A stretch of 64,000 nt of DNA from Marispirochaeta sp963667435 (GTDB lineage Bacteria; Spirochaetota; Spirochaetia; JC444; Marispirochaetaceae). Below, one piece after another: positions 44,117 through 53,282 of the stretch. The notes beneath the pieces are model-generated. The model was not told where the DNA came from, searched no databases, and worked only from the letters and a program-made list of their open reading frames with translations. Location: the NCBI GenBank assembly GCA_963667435.1, contig OY763414.1:4030001-4094000 (forward strand), given 5' to 3'. Numbering within the stretch: the stretch's first letter is position 1; the number at the start of each line of letters is the position of its first letter. A program made the translations under genes and the position numbers.

Positions 44117-44926
44117 ATGATTGTTATTCCTGCGTTATATGCACTCGCTGTAGTCGGTATCCTTGGCGCTCTCTTCGGGACAGGACTGGCAGTTGCCTCC
44201 CGGGTTCTGGCGGTTGAAAAGGATCATCGCATCGAAGAGGTTGAAGGCATTCTTCCCGGTGTAAACTGCGGAGCCTGCGGGTATCCCGGATGTTCCGGTT
44301 ATGCAGAGGGAATTGTCAAGGACGATGCAGATATTAGTCTCTGTTCCCCCGGAGGACAGGAAGTAATGATAGCCTTAGGTAAGGTCTTAGGTAAGGAAGT
44401 GGATCTGACCAAAGAGAAAATGGTCGCACAGGTTCATTGCCGGGGCAACAGTGAGCGTTCAAGCTATAAATTCGAATACAAAGGCGTAGATGACTGCGTC
44501 AGCGCCCACCTTCTTTTCGGTGGTGATAAAACCTGCCCTCATGGATGTTTAGGCCTTGGAAGCTGCATAAAGATCTGTCCTGTTGATGCAATCTCTTACG
44601 ATGAGGACAATTGTGTCTGGGTTAACAAGGATCTTTGTATTTCCTGCGGAAAATGTGTTGACATCTGCCCCACAGGGGTAATAAAAATGATACCCTACTC
44701 AGCAGACAAGATTGTTGCCTGTAATTCGAAAGATAAAGGTGCGGTTACAAAGAAATACTGTACAGTAGGATGCATCGGGTGTAAGCTATGCGAAAAGCAG
44801 TCTCCTGAAGGGGGATTCACCGTCGATAGTTTTCTCGCTTCCATTGACTATAGTCAGAAGGGTGATCGTACGGCTGCAGCGGATAAGTGTCCGCCCAAAT
44901 GCATAATTAATGCTGAGAAAAAATAA
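44117..44926 (+). CDS. rnfB: Rnf complex subunit RnfB
   Basis: Ferredoxin-docking subunit, 269 residues. N-terminal membrane helix (about 5-27), then CGACGYPGCSGYAEG (Cys51, 54, 59) for the first 4Fe-4S cluster with a further Cys near 76. Two ferredoxin-type motifs follow (CIKICP and CISCGKCVDICP), and a further Cys set in GCIGCKLC near the C-terminus. RBS AAGGAG. The number of clusters is typical of the anaerobe Rnf type. It completes the rnf set; the GH57-like gene follows 24 nt later. Confidence 0.95.
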   Translation: MIVIPALYALAVVGILGALFGTGLAVASRVLAVEKDHRIEEVEGILPGVNCGACGYPGCSGYAEGIVKDDADISLCSPGGQEVMIALGKVLGKEVDLTKEKMVAQVHCRGNSERSSYKFEYKGVDDCVSAHLLFGGDKTCPHGCLGLGSCIKICPVDAISYDEDNCVWVNKDLCISCGKCVDICPTGVIKMIPYSADKIVACNSKDKGAVTKKYCTVGCIGCKLCEKQSPEGGFTVDSFLASIDYSQKGDRTAAADKCPPKCIINAEKK

Positions 44927-44950
44927 ATAAGGAAATAGATTTTTTCTGTA

Positions 44951-46867
44951 ATGCCGAGCCAAAAGTTAGTTCTCGGGATGCGTAACAGTCTCCCGGTCGG
45001 GACGACGGAAGAGGAGTTTGAGAAGGCTTATCAAACCATGTATAAGCCTTTTCTCACTCTTCTTTATAATCATCCCGGTGTATACATGTGGTTATACTAC
45101 TCCGGTAATCTTCTCGAATGGCTCGAGAACCGTCATCCGGAGTTTGTTATGCTTCTGAACGACCTGTCGAAGCGAAAGCAGATAGAACTCCTCGGCGGGG
45201 TTCAGTACGAAGCCTTCCTCCCTCTTGTTCCAAGCCAGGATCGGCTGGGACAGATTGAATATCTGACTACATTTATTCGCAAGCGGTTCGGCCGACGTCC
45301 CAGGGGTGGGGTTCTTCCAGGGGATGTCTGGGAACCTTCCCTGGCCAGTACGTTGAAAAGTGCCGGATTTGAATATATTTTTCTTCCGGACAGTTATTTC
45401 GCCGAGGCGGGGTGTCGTGGGAAAGAGCTGTATATGCCTGCATATACCGAAGATCTTGGTAAAAACATAATCGTATATCCGGTATCCGCCGGTCTTTCCG
45501 GCAGAATCGGAAATGTGGATACCGTTACCTTTGTGGATGAGCTAAGTCTCATATACCGTAATACCCGGACGGAGGTTATCTGCCTCAATCTGGATCCGCA
45601 GAAGAGCCAGGAATGGTACGATCTCTTTTTTCAGGAAATAGAAAAACGCAGCGGTGAAGTGGCAACGTTTCGACCGGTGCGCTGTACCAGACAGTTCAAG
45701 GCGCTGAACAAGCATTATTTCTCAAGCATAACATTTCAGAGTCTTATGCACTGGCTAGAAGAGGGTGCCGCTACAGATGAGTATGAGTATCCCGACAGTT
45801 CAATATTACCATCCGGTTCATACCGTTACTTTCTTACCCGCTATCCCGAGGGGAATGCTCTTTACAGCAAAATGATGTACACCAGTCTTCTGGTTAATCA
45901 GATAAAAGGGGATCGTTCAAGAAAAAAAACTGCCAGGGAGGAACTTTGGAAAGCCCAGAGCAACGAGGCATACTGGCATGGTCCAGACGGTGGTATCTAC
46001 CGGCGAAAGTACAGGAATTCCGCCTACCACTCACTGCTTGAGGCCGAAAAGGTTACCAAAGAGAGGGGTATTTTCAAGCCCTCCATTTTCATAACCGACT
46101 TTGATATGGATGGTCTGCAGGAGTATCTCTATAGAGGAACAAATATAAATGCCTATCTGCACCAGAAGGGCGGAACTCTCTTTGAGCTCGATTATTTTCC
46201 GGCATCATGGAATTTCGGTGCCACCATGGCCCGACATAACGAGGTCTACCGCAGTGAAGGTTCTGTGCAGGACGATCATCCCAGAACTTCCTTTATGGAC
46301 CAGATTGTCAAAGAGGAGTACGGAGACGACTTTGTTCTCAGGGCTCCGGAAGATGATGAGTGCGATCTTGTTGGACTCCTCTATACCGAAGAGTCTATGG
46401 ACAGAGAGCGGCGACAGATCCGTCTCGGAGCTGAATGCATTATCCGGCAGGATGGGAAGGAGATTCCTATTCTCCTTAAAAAAGACTTTTCTTTCAGGAA
46501 AAATACGCTTCAGGTTACCTACACTATTGTTAATAACGGAGACACCCCGTTTAAAAGATTCTTTGCCACAGAGATGAATTTTGCCTTTTCTGATCCGGAA
46601 AATGTGACGATCGCGGCCAACGATGCTCCCGGGGAAACCGAAGACACCGCACTTTTTTTTATGGACAAAGGAATAAAAAGCAGAATGGCGCTGTATGCTG
46701 ACAGGTTGTTCAGCTGGAAGGCATCTCCGATGTTCCTTGAGTATCTCACCCTTCAGGGAATGGCGGAGGAATATCAGCAGCATGCGGTTCTGCTTCAGTG
46801 GCCATTAGAGCTTGCGCCTGAGGAAACCTGGGAAACCACGGTTCAGTTAAAGGTGGATAAGCTCTAA
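44951..46867 (+). CDS. GH57-like protein with degenerate catalytic motifs
   Basis: 638 residues with the layout of GH57 4-alpha-glucanotransferases/alpha-amylases: a (beta/alpha)7 barrel (about 1-290), a helical domain (about 300-370) and a beta-sandwich C-terminus (about 400-638). Clear family segments are IELLGGVQYEAFLPL (78-92), VWEPSLASTL (126-135) and the SNEAYWHGPDGGIY stretch. However, the HNHQP motif is RNSLP (11-15). The nucleophile Glu of the ER-VWEP motif is replaced (LPGDVWEP, Gly124). The acid/base D-D-G-E-K-F region reads NLDPQKS (213-219). Glycan binding without hydrolysis is the likely state. ATG at 44951, with a distant AAGGAA; possibly in the rnf unit. Confidence 0.82.
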   Translation: MPSQKLVLGMRNSLPVGTTEEEFEKAYQTMYKPFLTLLYNHPGVYMWLYYSGNLLEWLENRHPEFVMLLNDLSKRKQIELLGGVQYEAFLPLVPSQDRLGQIEYLTTFIRKRFGRRPRGGVLPGDVWEPSLASTLKSAGFEYIFLPDSYFAEAGCRGKELYMPAYTEDLGKNIIVYPVSAGLSGRIGNVDTVTFVDELSLIYRNTRTEVICLNLDPQKSQEWYDLFFQEIEKRSGEVATFRPVRCTRQFKALNKHYFSSITFQSLMHWLEEGAATDEYEYPDSSILPSGSYRYFLTRYPEGNALYSKMMYTSLLVNQIKGDRSRKKTAREELWKAQSNEAYWHGPDGGIYRRKYRNSAYHSLLEAEKVTKERGIFKPSIFITDFDMDGLQEYLYRGTNINAYLHQKGGTLFELDYFPASWNFGATMARHNEVYRSEGSVQDDHPRTSFMDQIVKEEYGDDFVLRAPEDDECDLVGLLYTEESMDRERRQIRLGAECIIRQDGKEIPILLKKDFSFRKNTLQVTYTIVNNGDTPFKRFFATEMNFAFSDPENVTIAANDAPGETEDTALFFMDKGIKSRMALYADRLFSWKASPMFLEYLTLQGMAEEYQQHAVLLQWPLELAPEETWETTVQLKVDKL

Positions 46868-46883
46868 TCTTTCTCTGATATCT

Positions 46884-48119
46884 TCAGGATCTTAAATGCT
46901 GGTAGATTCTCTCGATCCAGATTTGAGATTCCGGATAGTACTGCTCTTCTGCTATGAGAAACTCATAAAAAGCCTTGTTGTACTCACTGTTCATGTACAG
47001 CGCCTGTCCGTAATAATACCGGGCTGCAGTTTCAATCTCATCTGTTCTTCGAATGGAAAGGAAATTCTGCAGAGACTCTGCGGCAGCGACATATTCGCCT
47101 TTAAGAAACTGTTCCTTGAGGATCAGTCCCAACGTGTATGCAGCTCCTTCAAGACCACCATTGATATGCTGAGGCAGTACCTCCGGTACCGGTTTGCTGA
47201 TCTCGGCTTCAGGCAGGGATGTCAACAGGCTGTTTATGGCTTCCTTTGTAGCAGCACTTATTTCCCTTGTGGATGGGGAAATAAGGGAGAGTGAGGCAGT
47301 AAGTGGTTTTCCGGATTCTATCCCTTTCTGGATAATCAGGTTCGGTAGCGGAGGTGACCTCAGGCTGATTTCAGGTGCCGCCAGACCGGGGCGTTCTGCC
47401 GTGGCTGCGATTTTAGCCGGGCTGGTGGTAATATTCTCTCCGGGGACAAATTTGAATGTGCCGGTCTGGAGGAGTTTACTGTCGAATACACCGTAATAGT
47501 ACTGTATGCCGGGAATGGGGTAGTCCGTATAACTTGTGGTATCGCTCTGCACGACGGCGATTCGGCTTGCTGACAGCAGATCTTCCACCGAAGCAATGGG
47601 ATCGGTGTGTCGGTAAACAAGCAGGGCTCTATCAGCCCTGTCGGCATTATAGCTTACCTTTATAGAATCTCCCGCAACTGTGGAATGTATTTCAGTAATC
47701 TCTGCGGCTACTTCTTCTTCGGTCTTTATCTGGGTAGCTGCAGCACCCACGACGGTTTTATTCCGGAAGGGGATCAGCAGATCATAGAGTCCGCCATCGG
47801 GGTTTCGCAGGAGCACCGCGTAAAAGTAGGTTTTTTCATCTCCTGGATAATCAGTAAATGTGGATGTTCCCGGAGGAACCTGTCCCACCAGGGAGGCAAG
47901 AGGAAAGTTTTCCTCTGTTATCTCTTCTGAATACCGGTAGATTTCATAGCTTTCGAAAACATCGGGTGAATCACGCCATGTCAGTTGAATACTGTTGCCC
48001 TTTGCCTCAACTCTGAGACTTGAGGGGAAGGGTGAAAAAATCCCACCTGTCTGGGCCTGGAGGCTGGATAGCATGAGCAGGAGTAGCAAGGGTAAAAATA
48101 CCGGTTTAATTCTTTTCAT
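46884..48119 (-). CDS. Exported protein with two fibronectin-III-like domains
   Basis: 411 residues from the ATG at 48119 (AAGGAAA upstream; the open frame to 48158 lacks a site). A signal peptide ends near LQAQ. Two FnIII-like units are visible: the first about 35-115 (IQLTWRDSPDVFESYEIYR), the second about 150-225 (IKVSYNADRADRALLVYRH). A linker follows, and a C-terminal TPR-like helical end (about 335-411). Such domains usually bind other proteins or glycans outside the cytoplasm. No partner is evident. It converges on the GH57-like gene with 16 nt between stops. Confidence 0.75.
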   Translation of the reverse strand: MKRIKPVFLPLLLLLMLSSLQAQTGGIFSPFPSSLRVEAKGNSIQLTWRDSPDVFESYEIYRYSEEITEENFPLASLVGQVPPGTSTFTDYPGDEKTYFYAVLLRNPDGGLYDLLIPFRNKTVVGAAATQIKTEEEVAAEITEIHSTVAGDSIKVSYNADRADRALLVYRHTDPIASVEDLLSASRIAVVQSDTTSYTDYPIPGIQYYYGVFDSKLLQTGTFKFVPGENITTSPAKIAATAERPGLAAPEISLRSPPLPNLIIQKGIESGKPLTASLSLISPSTREISAATKEAINSLLTSLPEAEISKPVPEVLPQHINGGLEGAAYTLGLILKEQFLKGEYVAAAESLQNFLSIRRTDEIETAARYYYGQALYMNSEYNKAFYEFLIAEEQYYPESQIWIERIYQHLRS

Positions 48120-48205
48120 AGCAAAGTTTCCTTCTATTCTTATCGGAAAAAAAATCATTAATCCATAGCTGTCGGGGAGGATGCCTTCGCATGATTTTAT
48201 TACGC

Positions 48206-48234
48206 TTGCTCCTGTATCACTTTCCGGGTAAACT
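48206..48234 (+). promoter_or_regulatory. Promoter of the Cas2-like gene
   Basis: -35 TTGCTC (48206-48211), 17-bp spacer and -10 TAAACT (48229-48234). The predicted start, about 48241, is about 3 nt before the ATG, and no Shine-Dalgarno fits in between. Confidence 0.5.
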
Positions 48235-48243
48235 CAGACCACG

Positions 48244-48513
48244 ATGTTTGTAGCCGTTGCATGCGATTTTGCTGATGACGACCACTCTTCTGAGGTAATT
48301 AAGCTTCTGGGCTGGTATGGATTTGAGAAGATTCAGGAAGGTTTGTGGGAATCCCGATCGATCCCTGAAAATACCCTTTCCCGGCTGAAGCGTGATATTG
48401 ACCGTGTTTGTGACTCCTTCGATTCCATCCGGTTCTATCAGTTCCCTCTGGAAGAAACGCTGGTTATAACCTCTCTCAAGGGAAAGCGCTGGCGGCGGCT
48501 TATATTAGACTGA
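48244..48513 (+). CDS. Cas2-like small protein, no CRISPR context
   Basis: 89 residues. The pattern resembles the Cas2/VapD ferredoxin-like fold: a hydrophobic first strand ending in Asp8 (VAVACDF), a helix, a GLWES strand where Cas2 has its Q-x-SVFE strand, a long helix, and DSIRFYQFP near the end. Cas2 uses the strand-1 Asp for metal-dependent nuclease activity or just for dimerisation. No cas1, other cas gene or repeat array is in the window. The gene starts 13 nt before prfB and is probably co-transcribed. An unrelated ferredoxin-like fold is the alternative. Confidence 0.55.
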   Translation: MFVAVACDFADDDHSSEVIKLLGWYGFEKIQEGLWESRSIPENTLSRLKRDIDRVCDSFDSIRFYQFPLEETLVITSLKGKRWRRLILD

Positions 48514-48526
48514 CAAGGAAACTGAT

Positions 48527-49634
48527 ATGTTAAGTGAACTGAATGACCCGATTAAAAACCTGAAGTCTGAAATATATGATGTCTGGAGGGGACTTTGACC
48601 CGGAAAGAATCGAGCACTCAATACGGGAAAAAGAGGCGGTAACTGCGGAGCCGGGATTTTGGAATGACCGTGAAACCGCTGAAAAGATGCTGGCGGAAAT
48701 AAACGGCCTTAAACGTTCCTTCGAGCCATGGAAAAAGCTCAAGGAACAGGTTGAGGAGCTTGAAGAGCTCTACCAGATGGCCGTGGAGGAGGATGATACC
48801 TCCGTGGAAGATGAAATTGCCGGAAGTCTGGGAAGCCTCCGATCTGAATACGATAATCTCAGACTTATGGATATGCTCTCCGACGAGCTTGATCCCAACC
48901 CGGTGTTTCTTACAATTCATTCCGGCGCCGGTGGAACCGAAGCCTGTGACTGGGTGAGTATGCTGTACCGCATGTATACGCGCTGGATAGAGCGAAAGGG
49001 ATTTAAGCTGGAAATCCTCGATCTGTTAGAAGCCGAGGGCGGAATTAAATCAGTAACAATGCAGATAAAGGGGGAGTACGCCCACGGTTACCTGAAATGT
49101 GAAACAGGTATCCACCGGCTGGTTAGAATCTCACCCTTTGATTCGTCCAAAAGACGGCATACCTCATTTGCCTCGGTATATGCATCGCCGGTCATCGAAG
49201 ATGATATTGACGTTGACATCAAGCCGGAGGATCTGCGGGTGGATACCTACCGGGCTCAGGGTGCCGGAGGTCAGCACGTTAATAAAACCGATTCGGCGGT
49301 CAGGATCACCCATCAGCCCACCGGAATTGTTGTTCAGTGCCAGAACGAACGGAGTCAGCATAAGAACCGTGCCACAGCAATGAAGATGCTTAAATCCCGT
49401 TTGTATGAATACTACAAAGCCGAGCAGGAAGCTGAGCAGGAGAAGAGTGCCCAGGAGAAAAAGGATATTTCCTGGGGAAATCAGATACGGTCCTATGTTT
49501 TTCATCCTTATAATATGGTGAAGGACCATAGGACCAAACATGAGACCGGAAATGTCCAGGCTGTTATGGACGGAGATCTGGATCAGTTTATAGAAAGTTA
49601 TCTTAACTATACCTGGAAAATAAAGAAAGGATGA
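48527..49634 (+). CDS. prfB: Peptide chain release factor 2, expressed by +1 frameshift
   Basis: Ends translation at UGA and UAA. The first frame is ATG 48527 to an in-frame TGA at 48596-48598 after 23 codons; the rest is read in the +1 frame from GAC at 48597, giving about 368 residues. RF2 identity is clear: SPF tripeptide in RISPFDSSKRRH, which reads UGA, and GGQ in GAGGQHVNKTDSAVR, which triggers hydrolysis. AAGGAAA precedes the ATG. The response regulator gene overlaps its end by 4 nt. Confidence 0.96.
48585..48599 (+). other. prfB: Programmed +1 frameshift site of prfB
   Basis: GGAGGGGA (48585-48592) immediately precedes CTT TGA C. The internal Shine-Dalgarno-like run and the slippery CTTT let tRNA-Leu move from CTT to TTT so GAC is read instead of TGA. 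The RF2 level feeds back on the pause at UGA. It is the standard RF2 autoregulation signal, with a slightly shifted spacer. Confidence 0.92.
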
Positions 49635-49999
49635 GTGGAGTACTTATTGTCGACGACCTTGAGTTCATGCGCACTGCTCTGCGGGATATACTCTCTCAGG
49701 CGGGAATTCAGGTTGCCGGCGAAGCGGACAATGGAAGAGAAGGCTTTCGCCGCTATTTTAAAGTTCGTCCGGATGTAGTTCTTCTCGATATCACCATGCC
49801 CGAGATGGATGGCCTGACTGTGTTAAAGGCTATCCGTCGGCGTGATCCCTCCGCGAGGATTATCATGTGTTCTGCCATGGGGCAGGAATCCACAATCCTC
49901 AAAGCCATCCGTCTGGGAGCCCGGGATTTCGTGGTTAAACCCTTCAAACCGGACCGGATTGTTTCTGCTGTCTCCAAGGCGCTGAATTCCGCAGGATGA
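49631..49999 (+). CDS. CheY-like single-domain response regulator
   Basis: 122 residues, one receiver domain only. Asp8 and Asp9 (metal), Asp53 (phospho-acceptor in LLDITMPEMDG), Ser81 and Lys103 are all in place, so it should be phosphorylated by a histidine kinase. No output domain, and no kinase or flagellar gene is adjacent. It overlaps prfB by 4 nt and the PEGA gene by 4 nt. Acting by protein contact, as CheY does, is likely. Confidence 0.92.
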   Translation: MSGVLIVDDLEFMRTALRDILSQAGIQVAGEADNGREGFRRYFKVRPDVVLLDITMPEMDGLTVLKAIRRRDPSARIIMCSAMGQESTILKAIRLGARDFVVKPFKPDRIVSAVSKALNSAG

Positions 50000-51348
50000 A
50001 AATCCCCGGCGGAAGAACAGCGGCGGTGCTCCTTTTTTTTCTAACAGCTGCAAGCCTCCCGGCGGAGGATTCCGGGGTTACAGAGTACCGTATAGAGATT
50101 ACCCGATTTCCTTCCGCAGGACTCGACAATGAACATCTATATCTTGCGGAAGCTCTGCCCCGTCTTTTGCTGCATTCTCTGGCCGGGGTTGAGAACCACT
50201 ACCTGAGCGGCAGGGAAAGAAGCCTGCGTAAAGAGTATCTTCGTCGTGAAAGCCGGCGTTCCCGGGTTCTTGAGGAAGCAAAATCCGTGCATAAGGATTC
50301 CCTTTCCCGTCTGAAAGAAGGCTTTCAGCAGCTGCAGGATACTGATGAAGCTGCCGAGGAGGCTGCTTCCGCAATGGATGACCCAGAAAAGCTTCCAGTC
50401 AGCATAAGCAATGTTCCCGGTGAACTTAAGAATCTGCCCGAAGATGCTGCTGCTTACTGCAGAACCAACAGTATAGATATGATTCTCAGCGGTACAGTTG
50501 AGCCTATCGGTGATCTTCTCTATTTCAGTCTCCGAAGCTATCTTGCTGCGGAAGGCGTCTGGCGGCGGTTCTATTTTTCCACCTCGGGGTTTACCTCTCT
50601 GGAAGATGCACTGGCTCAAGCCAGAGGTGCTGTGCGCGAACAGGTTATTGGAGGTCCATGGAGCAGTCTGACGGTAATCACCGACAGAAACGACGCTTCT
50701 GTTTTTGTTGAGAATACCCTTGCCGGTGTGGGTTCGGTATATGAAAAAATATACACCCCGGGAAAATATACAGTGAGAGTGGAGGCTGAAGCCGCAGAAC
50801 CAGTTTATCGCTCCCTGGAGCTTCTGCCCGGTGAGGAGTCCCGTATAGAAATAGAACTGACACCGGCTGCAGTCCCCCTCATCGGCATCAGCAGTTTTCC
50901 TGTCGGGGCGGATGTCTATCTTTCCAGCCGCTGGGTGGGAACAACTCCGCTATTTCTCCCCGATACCGGACGGGGAGGCACGGTCAGGATTGCCCTGGAT
51001 GGATACCGCAGTATAATGCTTCCTGCAGATGATATTGCACCGGGCAAAAACAGCTTTGAACTTGAGAAAGAGCTCTACAGCACTTCCATGCGAATGAAGG
51101 AAAAAAAGGATAAGCTGTATAATTCCGTAGGAATGTTTACCCTTTCGCTTCCTTTAACCATGTTCAGCTATTCACTTTATACTGATTACTGGAACCAGGC
51201 TGTTCTCTATGATGATACGGGAATTTCACAGAAAGCAGTTTTGTATAACGGACTCTTTTATGGTACTCTCTGTGCATCCGGCGTTCTCTTTGCTCATATG
51301 GTTGAATCCCTCTTTGAATATAGAGCCGCCGGCAAGGACACATTTTAA
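49996..51348 (+). CDS. Exported PEGA-domain protein
   Basis: 450 residues. A signal peptide ends near LPAE (about 23). A helical, charged region (about 60-125) looks like a coiled coil. Two PEGA-type repeats follow: about 225-290 with LTVITDRNDASVFVENTLAGVGS, and about 290-360 with SSFPVGADVYLSSRWVGTTPLFL. The end has two hydrophobic stretches (about 375-395 and 415-435) that may anchor it in a membrane. PEGA domains are found in envelope proteins of unknown role. Co-transcribed with neighbours. Confidence 0.82.
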   Translation: MKIPGGRTAAVLLFFLTAASLPAEDSGVTEYRIEITRFPSAGLDNEHLYLAEALPRLLLHSLAGVENHYLSGRERSLRKEYLRRESRRSRVLEEAKSVHKDSLSRLKEGFQQLQDTDEAAEEAASAMDDPEKLPVSISNVPGELKNLPEDAAAYCRTNSIDMILSGTVEPIGDLLYFSLRSYLAAEGVWRRFYFSTSGFTSLEDALAQARGAVREQVIGGPWSSLTVITDRNDASVFVENTLAGVGSVYEKIYTPGKYTVRVEAEAAEPVYRSLELLPGEESRIEIELTPAAVPLIGISSFPVGADVYLSSRWVGTTPLFLPDTGRGGTVRIALDGYRSIMLPADDIAPGKNSFELEKELYSTSMRMKEKKDKLYNSVGMFTLSLPLTMFSYSLYTDYWNQAVLYDDTGISQKAVLYNGLFYGTLCASGVLFAHMVESLFEYRAAGKDTF

Positions 51349-51380
51349 ACTAATCTGAAATTTATGAGGTTACAAAAGCG

Positions 51381-52238
51381 ATGCGGGGAATTGGAGCGCG
51401 GCTTAAAAGCATATTTACCGGCAATACAATAGATGAAGAAACCTTCGAAGAGATTGAGGATCTGCTTGTGGAGGCAGACATCGGGGCTGCCGCTGCTATG
51501 GAAGTAGTGGATGCCCTGAGAAAAGAGCGGGGAATGAAATCCCGGGATAATCTTGTTGCCATCTTGAGAAAAAACCTCAAGGAGTATCTCATTGAAGGAA
51601 ATCTGGATCTTCAGAAAGACAAGGTAAATGTTATTCTTGTGCTTGGAGTCAACGGTGTGGGAAAAACCACCAGTATCGCCAAGCTTGCAGCACGAATCCG
51701 CAGTACAGAAGGGATAGATCCTCTTCTTGCCGCCGGCGATACATTCAGGGCAGCTGCAATTGATCAGCTTATTCATCATGGTGAAAAACTGGGACTCAGG
51801 GTTGTCCATCAGCACTCCGGAGCGGATCCCGGGGCAGTAATATGGGACGCTGTTGAAAGCGCTCAGTCTAAGAAAATACCTCTGGTTATTGCTGATACTG
51901 CCGGACGAATGCACAATAAGCAGAATCTGGTAAAAGAGCTCCAGAAGATAGACGGGATTGTAAAAAAGAGGGCAATTGACGGGGTTTACCGTAAAATCCT
52001 GGTAATCGATGCCACAACGGGTCAGAACGGACTGCGTCAGGCGGAAATTTTCCATGAGGCTGTGGGGCTGGATGGTATTATACTGACGAAATATGATTCC
52101 GCTGCAAAAGGCGGGGTAATTCTTTCGGTCTGCAGAAATCTCAAGGTTCCTTTTCTCTATGTTTGTGACGGTGAGAACTACGAGGCTATCCGTCCGTTCA
52201 GTTCCGACGAGTTTCTCTCGGCCCTGTTAGAGGACTGA
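51381..52238 (+). CDS. ftsY: Signal recognition particle receptor FtsY
   Basis: SRP receptor GTPase that brings nascent membrane proteins to the translocon. 285 residues: only the NG domains, without the acidic A domain. N domain about 1-80, P-loop GVNGVGKTT at 89-97, DTFRAAA, DTAGR and the TKYDSAAKGG guanine-specificity motif (usually TKLDGTAKGG, with Leu to Tyr and Gly-Thr to Ser-Ala here). ATG at 51381 with GAGG upstream. Confidence 0.94.
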   Translation: MRGIGARLKSIFTGNTIDEETFEEIEDLLVEADIGAAAAMEVVDALRKERGMKSRDNLVAILRKNLKEYLIEGNLDLQKDKVNVILVLGVNGVGKTTSIAKLAARIRSTEGIDPLLAAGDTFRAAAIDQLIHHGEKLGLRVVHQHSGADPGAVIWDAVESAQSKKIPLVIADTAGRMHNKQNLVKELQKIDGIVKKRAIDGVYRKILVIDATTGQNGLRQAEIFHEAVGLDGIILTKYDSAAKGGVILSVCRNLKVPFLYVCDGENYEAIRPFSSDEFLSALLED

Positions 52239-52250
52239 CGGGAGCGGATT

Positions 52251-53282
52251 TTGGTAAAAAGTCGGGGTATACTGTTGTTTCTTCTGCTCAGTGTTTGTGC
52301 GGCGGGAGAGGACAGCTGGTTTCAGTCGGATGCACTGGGCCGGGCTGTTTCTCCTGTGGACTTGCCGGATATGGACGCAGAAGGGTACCTCCTTCACCGG
52401 ATAGAGAGCGGAAAACAGCGGACGGATGATCTGTTTCTTCAGGGAAAGCTTTTGCGCGGCTTAACTGTGAAAACTGTTTCCGGGTCCGAGCGTATCGATG
52501 AAACTGTTGAGGCCGGGGAGCGGAGAGTCATTCGGTATCTGAATGGCCTGCCGTGGTCAGAAGATATCTACCGTGGTGCAGTGCTGGAGCGTTCGTTCAT
52601 ATACGGATGGGATGAAAACCGCTTGATCTTCACCGAAATGAGTGCAGCCGGGGTTCTGCAGTACCGGCAGGAGTATATCCGGGATCCCCGGGGTCGTCTG
52701 CGGTCGGTGATTCGGTTCGGCAGGAACGAAGAGGTGAAGATTCTTCAATTCGGCTACAGCAGTGAAGGAGGTCTTACAGAAACCTGGACCGGCTCTTTCG
52801 AATCCGGTACACAAACCTTCTTTGATGGACTGGAAGTTGTTCGCGAAAGCCGTATCAACGGGACTGCCGTTGTTGCCCGGGTGGAGCGGGAGACTGTGAA
52901 TGGAATCACCAGGGAGCAGACCTACACTGCGGGAGATGTTCTGATCAGTCGGGTAGAGCGTACTGCCGATGGCCGGCTCGTGAGGGAGATACTCTACAAA
53001 GACGACGGGTCCATCCGACGGGACAGGGAACTTGAATACAGTGACGATACCCTTGTTGCATCTGTCATCCGGGAGCCCGGGAGACTGGAACAGCGCAGGT
53101 ATTTCTATTCCGGCGATGATCTTCAGCGTGAGGAGCTGCGTATAAACCGGCGGCTGGTACGGATTGTTCTTTTTGGAAATAACAGCCGGGTGGAAGAGTA
53201 CTACCGGCAGGATCTTCTGGTTCTGCGCAAATGGTATGAGAATGACGAACTGGTAAAAGAGGAGCTCTATGAAGAGCCTTGA
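52251..53282 (+). CDS. Exported protein of unknown function before lolC
   Basis: 343 residues from TTG 52251 with GGGAG upstream. A signal peptide (hydrophobic 5-18) is followed by a charged, strand-rich protein. It has recurring segments of the form R-Y-x-Y/F with G or D turns, like short toxin/MORN-type beta repeats. I recognise no family. Its end overlaps the first lol gene by 14 nt, so a link to lipoprotein or membrane-lipid traffic is possible, from position only. Confidence 0.7.
   Translation: MVKSRGILLFLLLSVCAAGEDSWFQSDALGRAVSPVDLPDMDAEGYLLHRIESGKQRTDDLFLQGKLLRGLTVKTVSGSERIDETVEAGERRVIRYLNGLPWSEDIYRGAVLERSFIYGWDENRLIFTEMSAAGVLQYRQEYIRDPRGRLRSVIRFGRNEEVKILQFGYSSEGGLTETWTGSFESGTQTFFDGLEVVRESRINGTAVVARVERETVNGITREQTYTAGDVLISRVERTADGRLVREILYKDDGSIRRDRELEYSDDTLVASVIREPGRLEQRRYFYSGDDLQREELRINRRLVRIVLFGNNSRVEEYYRQDLLVLRKWYENDELVKEELYEEP

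Noticed and set aside
48244..48513. Remnant of a CRISPR-Cas locus
   Set aside because: Only a Cas2-like protein is present, with no cas1 or repeats. I keep it as an independent gene.
48527..48599. prfB as a frameshifted pseudogene or sequence error
   Set aside because: The CTT TGA C site with an adjacent GGAGGGGA run is the known RF2 programmed frameshift.
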